Assembly: GCA_038230695.1 (NCBI GenBank) | Contig: JBBRMT010000132.1 | Coordinates: forward strand, 1-12,619 | Direction of reading: 5' to 3' | DNA length: 12,619 nt | Origin: QHBQ01 sp038230695 | GTDB lineage: Bacteria; Chloroflexota; Chloroflexia; QHBQ01 | Shown here: positions 12,093-12,619 of the stretch, one piece after another | Numbering within the stretch: position 1 is the stretch's first letter | Layout of the letters: each line of letters starts with the position of its first letter | Program-made: the position numbers and the translations under genes | The notes under the pieces: generated by a model | What the model was told of the DNA's origin: nothing | Seen by the model: the letters and a program-made list of their open reading frames with translations, nothing else | Database searches by the model: none

Positions 12093-12619
12093 TTACAACC
12101 AGCATTTACGCTGGGCGAGATTCTCCCTCACCAAACCTCTCCCGCTGGGAGAGGCTTTTTGCTGTAAGCGCTGCCCCACCGCCAGCGGGATGATGCCTTT
12201 GCGGAAGTCGCGTGCGGGTGGGACGGCGGTCTGGGCGTTGAGGGTGAGGACACCTTCGGCTTGCTGGGCCTGTTCGTGGGCATGGTAGCTGCTGCGTACC
12301 AGCGGGCCGCTCTCCACGTACTTGAAGCCCATCGCCAGGCCGAGGCGCTTGAGCGTGGCAAACTCGTCGGGGTGGTAATACTTCTCGACCGCCATATGCT
12401 CCAGCGAGGGGCGCAGGTACTGGCCGATGGTCATAATGTCGGTCTGCTGGTCGCGGATGTCGCGCATAGTCAGCAGGATTTCGTCCCAGGTTTCGCCCAC
12501 GCCGATCATGATGCCGGTCTTGGTCATGATTGCACGGTCGCCCGCCATCTCTTTGGCGCGGCGCAGCAGTTCGAGGGTGCGGTCGTATTTGGCCTGGGGG
12601 CGGACGGTGCGGTAGAGGC
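12093..12619 (-). CDS. lipA: Lipoyl synthase, C-terminal part (gene runs off the window)
   Basis: Lipoyl synthase is a radical-SAM enzyme that inserts two sulfurs into octanoyl groups on lipoyl domains. About 174 residues are visible, starting LYRTVRPQAKYDRTLELLRRAKE and including the family blocks MTKTGIMIGVGETWDEI, DIMTIGQYLRPSLEHMAVEKYYHPDEF and SGPLVRSSYHAHEQ. The radical-SAM CxxxCxxC and auxiliary-cluster cysteines would be upstream, outside the window; the RSSY serine that ligates the auxiliary cluster is present. Relatives usually end soon after SSYHA-EQ. Here a further ~55 residues follow, ending KASPSGRGLVRENLAQRKCWL-type sequence, and that last part is encoded by a palindromic repeat at 12117-12162. 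The start is not in the window. Confidence 0.95.
   Translation of the reverse strand, partial: LYRTVRPQAKYDRTLELLRRAKEMAGDRAIMTKTGIMIGVGETWDEILLTMRDIRDQQTDIMTIGQYLRPSLEHMAVEKYYHPDEFATLKRLGLAMGFKYVESGPLVRSSYHAHEQAQQAEGVLTLNAQTAVPPARDFRKGIIPLAVGQRLQQKASPSGRGLVRENLAQRKCWL
12117..12162 (+). repeat. Palindromic repeat forming the 3' end of lipA
   Basis: CCTCTCCC-GCT-GGGAGAGG (12136-12154) is a perfect 8-bp hairpin followed by CTTTTT on the plus strand. The block from GAGATTCTCCC to GCTTTTTGC parallels copy B at 10364-10410 (GAGATTTCTCCC...GCTGGGGGCTTTTTGC), so the two belong to one family. It is read through as coding sequence on the minus strand. Confidence 0.8.

Overview
The window is GC-rich bacterial DNA with no rRNA, tRNA, CRISPR array or transposase that I can see. 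The gene set, the TPR-like N-terminal style of the first protein (QGWLWLAAVA), the density of short GC-rich palindromic repeats, and the clean TATAAT-type promoters in a GC-rich background suggest a member of the Chloroflexota. This is inference from pattern recall; no marker gene here proves it.

Layout, left to right. (1) 58-1419 (-): a single-pass membrane protein with a TPR-like N-terminus and an extracytoplasmic C-terminal domain, with its own promoter and terminator. (2) 1618-3817 (-): hslV-hslU, the ATP-dependent HslUV (ClpQY) protease, overlapping by 14 bases. HslV has a four-residue leader before its catalytic Thr-Thr and a long acidic tail. HslU has an enlarged I domain. (3) 3818-4161: divergent promoter region with several candidate promoters and a strong palindrome. 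(4) 4162-8177 (+): a two-gene operon of a large SNF2-family helicase and a SWIM zinc-finger-type protein whose zinc motif has lost one cysteine. (5) 8178-8662: convergent non-coding region full of repeats (heptamer array, hairpins, a 136-bp inverted repeat, a 60-bp tandem repeat). (6) 8663-10153 (-): dihydroorotase (pyrC) with an unusual insertion that is partly encoded by a repeat. (7) 10154-10429: non-coding with direct and inverted copies of a second repeat family. (8) 10430-10681 (-): 7Fe-type ferredoxin. (9) 10800-11468 (-): OmpR/PhoB-type response regulator without a visible kinase. (10) 11539-11954 (-): an orphan HicB-like antitoxin followed by a truncated copy of itself. (11) 12093 to the window end (-): C-terminal part of lipoyl synthase (lipA), whose tail is encoded by the second repeat family.

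The genes are mostly unrelated single transcription units: protein quality control (hslVU), DNA/RNA transaction (SNF2-SWIM), pyrimidine synthesis (pyrC), electron transfer (ferredoxin), signalling (response regulator) and cofactor synthesis (lipA). Two features tie the window together. Short palindromic repeats sit between genes and, in pyrC and lipA, inside coding sequence. The promoters repeatedly use an extended -10 element (TGnTATAAT). The least characterised functional unit is the SNF2-SWIM pair. The most unusual details in known proteins are the HslV ends, the pyrC insertion and the lipA tail.
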